DNA from: Nitrosospira briensis | Lineage (GTDB): Bacteria > Pseudomonadota > Gammaproteobacteria > Burkholderiales > Nitrosomonadaceae | Reading direction: 5' to 3' | Assembly (NCBI RefSeq): GCF_900115125.1 | Contig: NZ_FOVJ01000001.1 | Location: 591,852 to 655,851 of the forward strand | Length of the DNA stretch: 64,000 nt | In this document: positions 63,810 to 64,000 of the stretch, piece by piece | Numbering within the stretch: the stretch's first letter is position 1 | How the letters are laid out: the number at the start of each line of letters is the position of its first letter | Notes under the pieces: model-generated | What the model was told of the DNA's origin: nothing | The model's input: the letters and a program-made list of their open reading frames with translations, nothing else | Databases searched by the model: none | Translations under genes and position numbers: made by a program

Positions 63810-63880
63810 GGCGCGACAGGCAAGTGCAGGACATGGGATTGGTTGAGCACATCGCAATTAATATTCCTCAATCAATTCAT

Positions 63881-64000
63881 CTACTCGCGATGGCGAGGTG
63901 GCAGAGATAGTGCCCTGAGGTAAGAAAACAGTAATTCTTCCAGGAACAACCGGGGGTTGAACGGATGGCTTGCCAGCTGTTGTGTTTCGCCCAGTGTACG
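63881..64000 (-). CDS. holB: DNA polymerase III delta' subunit, C-terminal end (probable)
   Basis: Only the last 39 codons are present; the gene runs in from beyond the right end of the window and stops at TAG 63881. The tail reads QQLASHPFNPRLFLEELLFS followed by YLRALSLPPRHRE. The HP-NPRLFLE-LL-SY pattern is the familiar end of the clamp-loader delta' subunit in betaproteobacteria, and holB commonly precedes tatD. The fragment is too short for certainty. Confidence 0.6.
   Translation of the reverse strand, partial: RTLGETQQLASHPFNPRLFLEELLFSYLRALSLPPRHRE

Noticed and set aside
1-64000. CRISPR arrays, tRNA or rRNA genes, insertion sequences, prophage
   Set aside because: No regularly spaced repeats with unique spacers, no cloverleaf, no rRNA signature, and no transposase or phage structural genes were recognised.

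Overview
The window looks like a chromosome segment of a betaproteobacterium, most likely an ammonia oxidiser of the Nitrosomonadaceae (Nitrosospira-like). This is inferred from protein content, two PEP-CTERM proteins, moderately high GC and the layout of the flagellar genes; no 16S rRNA or amo/hao gene is present to prove it. No rRNA, tRNA, IS element, prophage or CRISPR array was seen.

Region 1 (1-29664) is a nearly complete flagellar island. It starts inside flgG and continues with flgHIJ and flgKL. A gene-poor stretch follows, holding a small ParB-like gene and a possible 42-residue peptide gene. Next come a thioredoxin-like gene with a soluble histidine kinase/response regulator pair, then fliC, fliD, fliS and a fliT-like gene, and then a FliK-like/FlhB-C-terminus pair resembling ylqG-ylqH. 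fliE is divergent from the long fliFGHIJKLMNOPQR run. Two sites of sigma-28 architecture, in front of flgK (4042-4068) and fliC (11540-11566), point to late-class control of the filament genes. flhA, full-length flhB, the motor genes and the master regulator lie outside the window.

Region 2 (29764-39404) is accessory. It has a PEP-CTERM protein, a three-gene run of unknown role (a possible Cys-His enzyme, a lipoprotein, and a phospholipase C-type phosphoesterase without a signal peptide), an aspartate aminotransferase, uvrB, and three small exported proteins including a second PEP-CTERM protein.

Region 3 (39960-54836) is a complete 13-gene complex I operon, nuoA-B-CD-E-F-G-H-I-J-K-L-M-N. NuoC and NuoD are fused, and NuoG keeps the four cysteines of the extra N7 cluster. 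This is the E. coli/gammaproteobacterial type, so lateral origin is a reasonable hypothesis. Many junctions overlap as ATGA, which suggests coupled translation.

Region 4 (54837-64000) is a mosaic of single genes: small membrane proteins, a family 2 glycosyltransferase, a DJ-1/PfpI protein, a quinone oxidoreductase, a PhnB-like protein, a frameshifted SnoaL-like gene, an MgtC-family gene with a repeat-rich AT-rich leader, an SDR, a VOC protein, an ankyrin protein, tatD, and the 3' end of a probable holB.

All coordinates and motifs were read by eye. Family assignments rest on recognised motifs and not on database searches.
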